49,761 nt of DNA from Lawsonibacter sp. (GCA_022795855.1 JAAWHL010000008.1:1-49761); one strand, 5' to 3'; shown: positions 37,027 through 46,507, numbered from the stretch's first letter. Made by a program: numbers and translations. Notes: generated by a model not told the origin, from the letters alone.

Positions 37027-37082
37027 GTAAGCCAACTCCTTTTGTAGATGATTTCCTATTTTACCACAAGGTTCGACAGGTT

Positions 37083-38474
37083 TCAAGAGACGAACTTGCT
37101 CCAATAGCCGGCGGCGAAGATAAACAGCACCAGGAAGGGCAGAATCCAGGTGACATAGAACCGGACCCCGGCGGGAAAGCGGAGGCCCTCGCCGGTGTTG
37201 GCCTCGGCAAGGAAGCGGTCCCAGCCCCAGCCCCGGCGGCTGACGCAGAACAGCAGGTAGATGAGCGAGCCCAGGGGCAGCAGGTTGTCGCTGATGAGGA
37301 AGTCCTCCAGGTCCATGATGGAGGAGCCCGGGCCCAGAGGCTGAATCCCGGCCCACAGGTTCAGGCCCAGGATACAGGGCATGGACAGGGCCAGGATGGC
37401 CGCCAGATTGACCGCCGCAGCCCGTTTTCTGCTCCAGCCCCACTTGTCCATGGCAAAGGAGAGAATATTTTCAAACACGGCAATGACGGTGGACAGGGCG
37501 GCGAAGGACATGAACACGAAGAACAGAAATCCCCACAGCCGGCCTCCGCCGGGCATGGCGTTGAACACGTTGGGCAGGGTGATGAAAATCAGGGAGGGAC
37601 CGGCCCCCGGAGTGACCCCGAAGGCGAAGCAGGCGGGGAAGATAATCAGGCCCGCCATAAAGGCCACCAGCGTGTCCAGCAGGGCCACCCGGACAGCCTC
37701 GCCGGCAAGGGTGCGCTCCCGGCCGATATAGCTTCCGAAAATGGCCAGAGCCCCGATGCCCAGAGAGAGGGTGAAAAAGGCCTGTCCCATGGCGGCGTAG
37801 ACGGTCTCGCCCAGGATAAAGCTGCCCTGGCTGTCATAGACCAGATTGCGGAAATCGGGCTTGAGATAGAATTCCAGACCGGCCCCCGCCCCCGGGAAGG
37901 TGATAGAACGGACCACCAGCACCGCCATGACGAACAGCAGGCAGAGCATCATAATTTTATTGACCTTCTCCACGCCGTTCTGAAGGCCCCGGGAGCAGAT
38001 CAGCATACTGACGGCCACTACCAGAGCCATAAAGGCGGTCATCAGCCACGGACGGCCCATGAGCGCGGAGAACTCCGCCTCCACTCCGGCGGCGTCCAGG
38101 CCCACAAAGTCGCCCTTGGCCATTTTGACGCAGTAAAGCACCAGCCAGCCGGCCACAGAGGTGTAGAACATCATCAGCAGATAATTGCCGGCGATGCCGA
38201 ACCAGCTGTAGAGATGCCACCGGGTGCCCGGCGGCTCCAGGGCCTGAAAGGACAGCGCAATGCTGCGCTGGCTGGCCCGGCCCACGGAAAACTCCATCAC
38301 CATTACGGGCAGACCCAGAATCACCAGAAACAGCAGGTAGACCAGCACAAAAGCCGCGCCGCCGTACTTGCCCGTGATATAGGGGAAGCGCCACACATTG
38401 CCCAGCCCAATGGCGCACCCCGCCGAAATCAGCAAAAACCCCAGTCGTGAGGAAAACCCTTCCCTCTGCCTCAT
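37083..38474 (-). CDS. Sodium-dependent transporter (neurotransmitter:sodium symporter family)
   Basis: FSSRLGFLLISAGCAIGLGNVWRFPYITGKYGGAAFVLVYLLFLVILGLPVMVMEFSVGRAS. Confidence 0.94.
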   Translation of the reverse strand: MRQREGFSSRLGFLLISAGCAIGLGNVWRFPYITGKYGGAAFVLVYLLFLVILGLPVMVMEFSVGRASQRSIALSFQALEPPGTRWHLYSWFGIAGNYLLMMFYTSVAGWLVLYCVKMAKGDFVGLDAAGVEAEFSALMGRPWLMTAFMALVVAVSMLICSRGLQNGVEKVNKIMMLCLLFVMAVLVVRSITFPGAGAGLEFYLKPDFRNLVYDSQGSFILGETVYAAMGQAFFTLSLGIGALAIFGSYIGRERTLAGEAVRVALLDTLVAFMAGLIIFPACFAFGVTPGAGPSLIFITLPNVFNAMPGGGRLWGFLFFVFMSFAALSTVIAVFENILSFAMDKWGWSRKRAAAVNLAAILALSMPCILGLNLWAGIQPLGPGSSIMDLEDFLISDNLLPLGSLIYLLFCVSRRGWGWDRFLAEANTGEGLRFPAGVRFYVTWILPFLVLFIFAAGYWSKFVS

Positions 38475-38598
38475 TCCATTTTTCCTTCCTCTCCAAGCTT
38501 TTTTAGAGTACCAGCATACCACAAAACAGCCGGTTCCGCAATCCCCGGGCAAAGCCGTCCGCTTTCCCCGGCCCGGCGGCCGGAACAGACGGCGGCGG

Positions 38599-39636
38599 CT
38601 ACGCCGCCTGAGCCGGGCTGTCCAGCCCCAGGTTCTCCCGCACCTGGGCGCGGAACTCCACCAGCTCCGGGTAGTCGTAGAAGAAATTGACCTTCTGAGA
38701 CCAGACGCTCTCCCCGTCGCCCCGGCCCCACAGAACAAAGAAGGAGAAGCTCTCGGAGATGTCCTCCGACGGGTCGGTGGAGGCGTAGGCGGAGACAAAA
38801 TCGTCCTCGTGACGCAGGAAGAAATTGTAGCTGTCCATATTGGCCAGGCGGTCGTCCAGGTAATCGGTCCAGAACCGATGGTAAAAGTCGTTGAGATAGG
38901 AGTCCGGCAGGGAGAAAAGCCCCTCCTCACAGTAGGTCTCCAGATTGGGGCCGCCGCTGTAGCGGACCTGGGTGTCGTTCAGGGTCAGGTAGTGGCAGTA
39001 CTCGTGAAGCACCGTCTCCAGGAACAGCTCCTCGTCCTCCTGGTCGGCGGGATCCAGGTAGAGCTCCCACTGGCGGCCCCGGTTGTCCCAGGGCTGGACA
39101 TAGGCCATGGTCTCCCCCTCCCCGTCGGTGAACAGACAGAAACGGATGAAGCTGTCAAAGGCCCCGTCGGGCAGAATGGAAACCATCTTCCCCCACAGCG
39201 CCTCCAGGTCCTCCTGGGCCCAGGGACCGTGGCTTAAATCCAGGGAGTTGGCCAGCAGGGCCAGCTGCTCGCCGTTCTTGATGCGGTAGCGGGCAATCTG
39301 CTCCTCCTCCGGATTGGCGTAGCCCCAGCCCAGGCCGTCGCCCCCCAGATACTGGATGGTGTACGCCTCGTACAGACCGTTCAGCTTCTCCAAAAGACTC
39401 TCCTCCCGGCTGCTCTTCTCGTACTCTCCCCGCTCCAGCCGCTTCTCCCGCAGGCCCCTGGCCTGAATCCAGAGATTCATGGCCTCCTTCCGCTGGCTGT
39501 CCGTGATGGCCTCCGCCAGCAGGCCCAGCTGAGCGTCCAGCTCCCGGTCCAGGACGGCCTGGTCCGCCGCCGTCCGGGCACAGCCGGACAGAGCCGCAAT
39601 CAAAATCAAAACCAATACCCGCTTGACCCATTTCAT
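38599..39636 (-). CDS. Putative lipoprotein
   Basis: MKWVKRVLVLILIAALSGCARTAAD lipobox; 345 aa; contains FLETVLHEYCHYLTL (HExxH) motif. Confidence 0.75.
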   Translation of the reverse strand: MKWVKRVLVLILIAALSGCARTAADQAVLDRELDAQLGLLAEAITDSQRKEAMNLWIQARGLREKRLERGEYEKSSREESLLEKLNGLYEAYTIQYLGGDGLGWGYANPEEEQIARYRIKNGEQLALLANSLDLSHGPWAQEDLEALWGKMVSILPDGAFDSFIRFCLFTDGEGETMAYVQPWDNRGRQWELYLDPADQEDEELFLETVLHEYCHYLTLNDTQVRYSGGPNLETYCEEGLFSLPDSYLNDFYHRFWTDYLDDRLANMDSYNFFLRHEDDFVSAYASTDPSEDISESFSFFVLWGRGDGESVWSQKVNFFYDYPELVEFRAQVRENLGLDSPAQAA

Positions 39637-39734
39637 TTCTATCTCTCCCCATGGCCCGGAGGGCGTTCTATCCTATTCAGAATTATACTTGGAAGAGCGG
39701 CGCATGGCAAGGGTATTTTTGTTTCTGAGCCCCG

Positions 39735-40313
39735 TTACATGGGCTTCAGATTCCGATTGAGCCGGTCTATCATCCAGGCCGTCCGTTTTTCCCGCCCGGC
39801 GTCCGTCTTGGCGTCAAAATAGGCCCGGGTATAGGTCTTCCTTACGGACAGGGGCATGGCGTGAAAATTTGCGCAGGCGGGCTCGTGCCCCTCCAGCAGC
39901 GCGGATACGCAGGCAATCTGCTCCTCTGTGACCGCCTCGGGTTTTGGCGCGTACCATTGGCCGTTTTTTTGGGCCTCCTCGATTTTCTTCCTGCCGAAAT
40001 CGGTCATAAGCCCCCGCTCCTCAAGCTGCCTGACCAGTGCCTTGTTTTTCTCCGACCATTTGCTCTTTCCGCGGCGCATAGAAAAATATTTCCGGTAGGT
40101 TTTGCTGTCAATGCTCTGCATCTGGCCGTCAATCCAGCCAAAGCAGAGGGCCTCCTCAAGGGCCTCTCCCGCCGTTATGGTTTTCGGCCCGCCGGCCTTG
40201 CCGAACAAAAGCCAAACGCCGTCTTCGGACAGGCAGTGGGCGCAGAGCCATTCCCGAAACTCCTCTCTGCCGGAAAATTGCAGCGGCTCGCTCACGGTGT
40301 ACTCCTCCTTCAA
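39735..40313 (-). CDS. YdeI/OmpD-associated family protein
   Basis: EALEEALCFGWIDGQMQSIDSKTYRKYFSMRRGKSKWSEKNKALVRQLEERGLMTDFGRKKIEEAQKNGQW. Confidence 0.85.
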   Translation of the reverse strand: MKEEYTVSEPLQFSGREEFREWLCAHCLSEDGVWLLFGKAGGPKTITAGEALEEALCFGWIDGQMQSIDSKTYRKYFSMRRGKSKWSEKNKALVRQLEERGLMTDFGRKKIEEAQKNGQWYAPKPEAVTEEQIACVSALLEGHEPACANFHAMPLSVRKTYTRAYFDAKTDAGREKRTAWMIDRLNRNLKPM

Positions 40314-40488
40314 ATTCTATATTCGCGGCCCTTTCTCCGCAAGGTTCCAATCTCAACGGCAAAAAAACGTCCCGCCCCGGGCCTTCTGCGGCGGGGACGG
40401 GGCGTTTTTATGATAGCGCAAAAGGAATCAAAATGAAATTTTGATTCCGCCGCAGGGGTGCAGGGGGCGGCACGCCCCCTGCCGGGGC

Positions 40489-40505
40489 CCGGGGCAGAGC
40501 CCCGG
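40489..40505. repeat. GC-rich palindrome CCGGGGCAGAGCCCCGG
   Basis: Third exact copy of the palindrome found twice at 27801-27860. Confidence 0.7.
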
Positions 40506-40535
40506 ACAGGGGCGGCACGCCCCGCGCCGGGCGGG

Positions 40536-41435
40536 TCAGACTGCCTCCAGGGGGAGGGCCATCAGGTCGGCGACAGCTTTTTGGGCCTGGGAATCCAAGG
40601 GCCGGAAGGGGGCGCGGCAGAAACCGCAGTCCACGCCCCGCAGGGTCCAGCCGTATTTCATGGCGTTGAAGATGCCCACCTTGACGGTGGCCTCCACCCG
40701 CAGGCTGATGGCGTGCTGCCAGCGGTAGGCCAGGGCCATATCCCCGGCCTGGAAGGCCTCGCGCACCTTGTGGAACAGGGGAGCGAACAGGTTGACGGTG
40801 GTGCCGATGGTGGCGCAGGAGCCCATGGCCATAGCGCCCAGGAACTGCTCGTCAAAGCCGTTAATCAGGGCCTTGCCGGGGAAGGCCTGCCCCATGCGCT
40901 CCATGGCGTACAGGTTGGTGGAGGTGTGCTTGATGCCCACGATATTCTCGTTGGCCAGCAGTCGGCCGGCGTTGTCCTTGTTGAACTCCACCCCGGTGAA
41001 CTGAGGGATATTATAGACAATGGCGGGCACGTCGGGGAGGGCGCGGATTACGTCCTCATAGTAGCCCATAATCTCGTCCATGGAGAACTTATAGTAGTAG
41101 GGGGGAATCATGGACACGGCCATGGCCCCGGCGGACATGGCGTGGCGGGCCAGATCCGTCACATCCTTTGTGCGGATGGTGCCCACGTGGGAGATGACCG
41201 GGACGCGGCCGTCCGCCGCCTTCAGGACGTGCTCCAGCACCTGCTTGCGCTCGTCCAGGGAGAGCAGCAGGCCCTCGCCGGAGGAGCCGCAGCAGTAAAA
41301 GCCCTCCACGCCGTCCTGGAGCTGAAGCTCCACCACCCGCTCCAGGGCCTCGTAATTCACGCTCTCGTCGGCGTTGGTGGGGGTAATCAGGGCGGACCAG
41401 ATGCGGGCGAACTGCCCGGGCTTTACGCTTACCAT
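40536..41435 (-). CDS. Dihydrodipicolinate synthase / N-acetylneuraminate lyase superfamily aldolase
   Basis: GSSGEGLLLSLDERKQVLEHVLKAADGRVPVISHVG; IVYNIPQFTGVEF; NIVGIKHTSTNLYAMERM (NAL-like Lys motif). Confidence 0.88.
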   Translation of the reverse strand: MVSVKPGQFARIWSALITPTNADESVNYEALERVVELQLQDGVEGFYCCGSSGEGLLLSLDERKQVLEHVLKAADGRVPVISHVGTIRTKDVTDLARHAMSAGAMAVSMIPPYYYKFSMDEIMGYYEDVIRALPDVPAIVYNIPQFTGVEFNKDNAGRLLANENIVGIKHTSTNLYAMERMGQAFPGKALINGFDEQFLGAMAMGSCATIGTTVNLFAPLFHKVREAFQAGDMALAYRWQHAISLRVEATVKVGIFNAMKYGWTLRGVDCGFCRAPFRPLDSQAQKAVADLMALPLEAV

Positions 41436-42262
41436 GCCGTCCAGCCTCCGTCAATCACCAGATTGGAGCCGGTCATGAAGGAGGAGGCCTTGGAGGCCAG
41501 GAAAATCAGCGCTCCGTTGTACTCGTTCTCCTGAGACATGCGGCCCATGGGCATACGGGCGCAGAAATTGCCCTGGAAAATCTCGTCCTGGGTATCACGC
41601 CACACGCCGGCCGGGGTCAGGGTGTTGACCCGGATGCCCTGCTTGCCCCAGTAGGTGGCCAGATAGCGGGTCAGATTGTAGATGCCCGACTTGGCGGCGG
41701 AGTAGGCTACCGGCTTGATGAAGGGCACGCCGGTCATTTCCTTCTTATAGGCGTAAATATCCTGAATGGGGGACAGCATCCCGTAGATGGAGCCCACGTT
41801 GATGATGGAGCCGCCCTTGCCGGCCTTCACCATCCGGGCGCCCACCGCCTGACAGGCCAGGAAGGTGCCCACCAGGTTCACGTCCACCACCTCGCGGAAA
41901 ACCTCCTCGGGGAAGTTCTCAAAGGGGCCGGACACTTCGGGCGGCGCGGAGGGCTGGGTGTCAATGCCGGCGTTGTTCACCAGCACGTCGGGGGCCTCGC
42001 CCCAGGCCTGCTCCATGTCGTCCAGGGCGGCGTTCAAAGTGTCCTTTTTGTTGATGTCCACGCTGTAGAAGCGCAGCTTGGGGTCCTTCAGGGCCTCCTG
42101 GCCCAGGGTTTTGGCAATACGCTCGTCATTGACGGTACGGCCCCAGACGGCTACCCGGGCGCCCCGCTTCCACAGCTCCTGGACGAAGTTCTTGCCAATC
42201 TGGCCCAGGCCGCCGGTGACAATGCAGATTTTGTTTTCAACGCTGAAAAGCTCGTCAGTCAT
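41429..42262 (-). CDS. Short-chain dehydrogenase/reductase
   Basis: IVTGGLGQIGKNFVQELWKRGARVAVWGR; VLVNNAGID; YSAAKSGIYNLTRYLATYWGKQGIRVNTLTPAGV. Confidence 0.92.
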   Translation of the reverse strand: MTDELFSVENKICIVTGGLGQIGKNFVQELWKRGARVAVWGRTVNDERIAKTLGQEALKDPKLRFYSVDINKKDTLNAALDDMEQAWGEAPDVLVNNAGIDTQPSAPPEVSGPFENFPEEVFREVVDVNLVGTFLACQAVGARMVKAGKGGSIINVGSIYGMLSPIQDIYAYKKEMTGVPFIKPVAYSAAKSGIYNLTRYLATYWGKQGIRVNTLTPAGVWRDTQDEIFQGNFCARMPMGRMSQENEYNGALIFLASKASSFMTGSNLVIDGGWTAW

Positions 42263-42306
42263 GAGAAAAACTCCTCTCTTCTAAAAAAACAGATGTACGG
42301 ACGGGG

Positions 42307-43581
42307 TCAGGACGCGGACAGCAGCGCGTTGGGCAGGGCTGTGACCAGTCCCGGTATGTAGGTGACAAGAAGCAGAGTCAAAACCAGGGGGATCATGAAG
42401 GGCAGGATGGATTTGTACAGCTGCTCCAGCTTGACCTTGTTCACATCGGAGATGACGAACAGGCACACGCCGAAGGGCGGAGTGACCTGGCCTATCATCA
42501 GATTCAGGACAATCATCACGCCGAAGTGGACCAGGTTCAGGCTCAGGCCGTTGGCGATAGGCAGCAGCACGGGGAGCATCAGGGTCAGAATGGCGCCCGG
42601 CTCCATGACCATGCCCAGCACCAGCAGCAGCACGTTGATGACCAGCAGCACCACGTTGGGGTTGCTGCTGATGCCCAGAATGAAGTCGGCCATCTGGCGG
42701 GAGATGCCCTCCATGGCCATGACGTAGGTGAACAGGGTGGAGGTGCCGATGATGAACAGGGTGTTGGCCGAGGAGATGGCCGAGTCCTTCAGGCACTTGA
42801 CGAAACTTTTCCAGTCCAGAGTGCGGTAAAGGAACAGGGCAATCAGCAGGGAGTAGATTACGGCGATGGAGGAGGCCTCGGTGGGGGTGAACCAGCCCAC
42901 GGTAAAGCCGCACAGGATAATCAGGGGGGTAACCAGCGCCGGGATGGAGTAGAGGAACTGGCGAACCAGCTTCATGAAGTGGAAGGGATGGCGCTCGTAC
43001 CGGCGCACAATGGCAAAGCCGAAAATCATCACCATCAGCAGCACGCCCATGAGCACGCCGGGGACCACGCCGCCCATAAACAGCTGGTCCACGCTGACGC
43101 TGGCTACGCTGCCGTAGATAATCAGCGGAATGGAGGGCGGGAAGATGGGACCGATGACCGAGGAGGCGGCGGTGACCGCGCCGGAGAATTCCTCGTCGTA
43201 GCCGTTGGTCTTCATGGCCTCCATCTCGATGGCGCCCAGGCCGCCGGCGTCAGCCACGGCGGAGCCCGACATGCCGGCGAAGATGATGCTGGCCACCACG
43301 TTGGCGTGGGCCAGGCCGCCGGGGATCCAGCCCACCAGCTCCTTGGCGGTATCAAACAGCTTTTCGGTGATTTTGCCGGCGTTCATCAGGTTGCCGGCCA
43401 GGATAAACAGAGGAACCGCAATCAGCAGGAAGGAGTCGATGCCGCTGACCATCTTCTGGCCGATGACCACCAGAGGATAGCCCAGGGACAGGCAGCCCAG
43501 CACGGCGGACGCGCCAATGGAGATGCTGATGGGGACGCCGATGACCAGAAGGACCACAAAGCCAACCAAAAATACTACCAT
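42307..43581 (-). CDS. dctM: TRAP transporter large permease (DctM)
   Basis: 424 aa; SIIFAGMSGSAVADAGGLGAIEMEAMKTNGYDEEFSGAVTAASSVIGPIFPPSIPLIIYG. Confidence 0.95.
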   Translation of the reverse strand: MVVFLVGFVVLLVIGVPISISIGASAVLGCLSLGYPLVVIGQKMVSGIDSFLLIAVPLFILAGNLMNAGKITEKLFDTAKELVGWIPGGLAHANVVASIIFAGMSGSAVADAGGLGAIEMEAMKTNGYDEEFSGAVTAASSVIGPIFPPSIPLIIYGSVASVSVDQLFMGGVVPGVLMGVLLMVMIFGFAIVRRYERHPFHFMKLVRQFLYSIPALVTPLIILCGFTVGWFTPTEASSIAVIYSLLIALFLYRTLDWKSFVKCLKDSAISSANTLFIIGTSTLFTYVMAMEGISRQMADFILGISSNPNVVLLVINVLLLVLGMVMEPGAILTLMLPVLLPIANGLSLNLVHFGVMIVLNLMIGQVTPPFGVCLFVISDVNKVKLEQLYKSILPFMIPLVLTLLLVTYIPGLVTALPNALLSAS

Positions 43582-43596
43582 ATCTGCCGTCCTCCC

Positions 43597-44100
43597 TTAT
43601 GCCTTTTTGGACTGCGCCCCGGCCAGGGCCAGGACGCGCTCCAGAATCTGCTGTACGGAAACCAGGGCGATATAGGCCCCGGAGATGGCCATAGGGACAT
43701 ACTGAATCGTGTAGGGAACCTTCAGGCTGAAGGTGGAGTAGGTCCGGCTGGCCACGAAGGGGACCTGGTCCTTGAAGGCGATGACCATAATCACGCCCAG
43801 CATCAGGCTGAAGGCCTTGTTCACAAAGTAAATGAGGTCCGAGGCGGCGCCCCGGGTACGGGAGGACAAAAAGTCCAGACGCATCAGGCCGCTGTCGTGA
43901 TACAGGGGAATCAGGCCGATGAAGGCCATCCACAGAAAGCAGATGCCGCACAGCTCAATGGTGCCCCGGTAGGACTGGTTGAAGAAGTTGCGCCGGATCA
44001 GCTCGGTGACAATCAGCAGCACCAGGGCGGAAATCATCACCATGCAGATGACTTCACAGACCTTGGCGATGACGTCGGTAATTCTCTTAAATATGTTCAT
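43597..44100 (-). CDS. dctQ: TRAP transporter small permease (DctQ)
   Basis: Four-TM; LIVTELIRRNFFNQSYRGTIELCGICFLWMAFIGLIPLYHDSGLMRLDFL. Confidence 0.9.
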   Translation of the reverse strand: MNIFKRITDVIAKVCEVICMVMISALVLLIVTELIRRNFFNQSYRGTIELCGICFLWMAFIGLIPLYHDSGLMRLDFLSSRTRGAASDLIYFVNKAFSLMLGVIMVIAFKDQVPFVASRTYSTFSLKVPYTIQYVPMAISGAYIALVSVQQILERVLALAGAQSKKA

Positions 44101-44118
44101 ATTCTCCCTCATAAAAGA

Positions 44119-44151
44119 GACAGCTGCACAGGCAGGGCCTATGCAGCTGTC
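44119..44151 (-). terminator. Stem-loop between dctP and dctQ
   Basis: gacagctgca...tgcagctgtc perfect 10-bp stem in the intercistronic gap. Confidence 0.6.
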
Positions 44152-44190
44152 GGATTCAACGCAGCGGAACAGGTTTACAGTGCGGGGGAA

Positions 44191-45267
44191 TCAGCGAACG
44201 GCGGCCAGAATGGCATCCAGCAGGGCCTGGTCATACCAGGTCTCGTCCTTGTAGCGGTCATAGTAGCTGTCGCCGCCCAGCATGTCCTTGAAGGACTGCA
44301 CGTCGGGCTCGAAGTCGAACTCCACGCCGGCGTCCTGGAGGGTCCTGGTGGCGGTCTCGTTGTCGGCGGCGATGGTGTCGAAGCTGTACTTGGCGGCGGC
44401 CTTGGCCTGCTCCTTCAGGATAGCCTGAACGGCGGGATCCAGCTTGCCCCAGGTGGTGCTGTTGACGGCCATGGTGCAGCCCATCCACATATAGTTGATG
44501 TTGGAGAAGTACTTGATGTCGTCATAGGTGGCGTTGGCAACCAGGTGATAGGTGGCGTTGTCCTGGCCCTCGGCGGTGCCGTTGGACAGGGCCAGAGCCA
44601 GCTCAGGCAGGGCCAGGGCAATGGGGGTAGCGCCCAGGGCCTCCCACACGTCCAGATACAGCTGGCTGGTGGGGACGCGGATCTTCAGGCCGCTGATGTC
44701 GGCGGCGGTGTGGATGGGCCGGTTGGTGGTGGAGACGTGGCGCATACCGTTGTCGCCCTCGGCCAGATAGACCAGGTTGAAGGCCTCGAACCCGGCGAAG
44801 ATCTGCTCGCCGATTTCGCTGTTGGTCACCTCGTAGGCCTGCTCGGCGCTGTCAAACAGGAAGGGCAGGTCCAGAACCTTGGCGGGCTCGTAGAAGGAGG
44901 TGAAGCCGGAGGTGCCGGCGAAGATGATGTCGATGGTGCCCATACGGGTGGACTCGATGGACTCCGCGTCGTTGCCCAGCTCGTTGGAGTGGTGGACGTC
45001 CAGGGTGATGGCGCCGTCGGAGGCCTCGCTCACCAGGCGGGCGTACTCGATGATGGTCTTGGTGGGCACGGAGTTCTCGTTGCCGGGGGAGTAGATGGTC
45101 AGCGTGACCGGGTCGATGGCGGGCTGAGCGGGGGTGCTGGCGGCGGGAGTGCTGGCCGCAGGGGTGCTGGCGGGCGGCGTGGGATTAGAGGGGGTGCTGC
45201 TGTTGCCGCAGGCGGCCAAGGAGAAAACCATGGCGCCGGCCAGCAGGGCGGAGACAAATTTTTTCAT
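44191..45267 (-). CDS. dctP: TRAP transporter substrate-binding lipoprotein (DctP)
   Basis: MKKFVSALLAGAMVFSLAACGNSS lipobox; YEPAKVLDLPFLFDSAEQAYEVTNSEIGEQIF; DISGLKIRVPTSQLYLDVWEALGATPIAL. Confidence 0.94.
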   Translation of the reverse strand: MKKFVSALLAGAMVFSLAACGNSSTPSNPTPPASTPAASTPAASTPAQPAIDPVTLTIYSPGNENSVPTKTIIEYARLVSEASDGAITLDVHHSNELGNDAESIESTRMGTIDIIFAGTSGFTSFYEPAKVLDLPFLFDSAEQAYEVTNSEIGEQIFAGFEAFNLVYLAEGDNGMRHVSTTNRPIHTAADISGLKIRVPTSQLYLDVWEALGATPIALALPELALALSNGTAEGQDNATYHLVANATYDDIKYFSNINYMWMGCTMAVNSTTWGKLDPAVQAILKEQAKAAAKYSFDTIAADNETATRTLQDAGVEFDFEPDVQSFKDMLGGDSYYDRYKDETWYDQALLDAILAAVR

Positions 45268-45361
45268 TGCAAATCCTCCTAGCTCTTTTCTTTGGGAGGG
45301 CGGGGCCCTCCTCCGGAATGGGTTCACACAATCTTAACAGAATTGTATGACATCTGACACT

Positions 45362-45389
45362 ATTGTATCAAGGTTTGGAAAAAAGTCAA
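45362..45389 (-). promoter_or_regulatory. Promoter of the TRAP operon TTGACT-N16-TACAAT (extended TGn)
   Basis: Reverse complement TTGACTTTTTTCCAAACCTTGATACAAT. Confidence 0.6.
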
Positions 45390-45437
45390 TCCCGTAAAAA
45401 CAGCGAAAAACAGCGGTGTTTTTTGTTCTTTTTGCCA

Positions 45438-45465
45438 GGAGAGCCGCCCCTTCGGGGCGGCTCTC
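45438..45465. terminator. Strong hairpin terminator between the TRAP operon promoter and gntR
   Basis: gagagccgcccc-ttc-ggggcggctctc. Confidence 0.75.
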
Positions 45466-45517
45466 TCATGAAAATCCGCATAGGAAAATCCCCTGTCCGC
45501 AGGACAGGGGAAACCGG

Positions 45518-46219
45518 TCAGGCCGGGTTATTCACGTTTTCGCTCAGGTCCTCCTCCACCTTGTCCAGGTGGACGCGCATTTCCCGCTCGGCCCCCGCGC
45601 CGTCCCGGGCCTGGATGGCCTCCATGATGCGGGTGTGGGGCTCCACCGCGTTGCGGATGTTCTGGGCCACCTGGAAGGTCTTGGCCCGGAAGGTCTTCAT
45701 CCCCAGGTTGACCTGCTGGTTGATGGCAATCAGCAGATAATTGCCGCTGCCGGCCACGATGGCGCTGTGGAAGGCCTCGTCCAGCTGGGCGATTCGGGCG
45801 GAGTCCCCCTCCTCCAGGGCGGCCATGAAGCGGACATGCAGCCTTTTCAGGGCCAGAATATCCGCGTCCTCGCCCCGGGCGGCCATGCGCCGGGCGGCCA
45901 TGGGCTCCAGGGCCCGGCGGACCTCAATGGCGTCACGGAGCTCCTGCTCGTTCTGAATCAGCCACTCCACCGCGCCCACGTCCTCGCCGAAGGGGCGCTG
46001 GGAGACAAAGGCCCCCCGGCCCGGCTTGATTTCCACATACCCCTTGGCCTGGAGCAGACGGAAGGCCTCCCGCACGGTGCCCCGGCCTACGCCCAGCTGC
46101 TGGCACAGCTCCATCTCGGCGGGGAGCTTCTCCCCCGTTTTGAATTTTCCTTGGGCGATTAACTCCCGGATGGAGTGCTCGACCTGCTGCACGATGGGGA
46201 TCCGCTTGATGGGTTCCAT
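45518..46219 (-). CDS. GntR/FadR-family transcriptional regulator (FCD domain)
   Basis: RELIAQGKFKTGEKLPAEMELCQQLGVGRGTVREAFRLLQAKGYVEIKPGRGAFV. Confidence 0.92.
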   Translation of the reverse strand: MEPIKRIPIVQQVEHSIRELIAQGKFKTGEKLPAEMELCQQLGVGRGTVREAFRLLQAKGYVEIKPGRGAFVSQRPFGEDVGAVEWLIQNEQELRDAIEVRRALEPMAARRMAARGEDADILALKRLHVRFMAALEEGDSARIAQLDEAFHSAIVAGSGNYLLIAINQQVNLGMKTFRAKTFQVAQNIRNAVEPHTRIMEAIQARDGAGAEREMRVHLDKVEEDLSENVNNPA

Positions 46220-46375
46220 ATCTGCCCGCTCCTTCTGTGGTGAACGTAGAAAAGCCCCGGCCGCAGGGGCAAGGCTGGCTTTAGTATACCGCCCTTTTTC
46301 TCCCGCGTCAACGCACAAAATGAGAAAATTATGAATTTCCGCCGCTTTCTCCAAAAAAGCGCCGGAAACGGGCGC

Positions 46376-46479
46376 TCAGCTCCGGCACAGCACTATCGCC
46401 ATGTGGGCCGGGGAGCTCCCGTGCCGGAACAGCTCCTCCTTGCTGCCCAGCTCGGGGAAGCCCGGGTACAGCGCCGGAC
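46376..46479 (-). pseudogene. Remnant: C-terminal 33 codons of an unidentified protein
   Basis: SGPALYPGFPELGSKEELFRHGSSPAHMAIVLCRS* with in-frame stop immediately upstream and no N-terminal portion. Confidence 0.4.
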
Positions 46480-46507
46480 CTGATTATTTCGCAGGGCCCC
46501 TGTGGAA

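Noticed and set aside
36586-37443. Bactofilin ORF extended to 37443
   Set aside because: The extension overlaps the sodium symporter gene and lacks bactofilin similarity; start at MGFFSAQTKP (37026) is more plausible.
37083-38930. Symporter ORF extended to 38930
   Set aside because: Extension reads through the intergenic gap and antisense or alternate frame of the neighbouring lipoprotein; MRQREGFSSRLGFLL start (38474) fits the family.
45123-45186. Tandem ASTPAASTPAASTPA repeat in DctP
   Set aside because: Ordinary low-complexity linker after a lipoprotein signal peptide; not a separate element.
42526-45282. 918-aa plus-strand ORF opposite dctM/dctQ/dctP
   Set aside because: Antisense to three clearly identified TRAP genes; low-complexity H/G/Q/D-rich translation is typical of the antisense frame of high-GC coding DNA.
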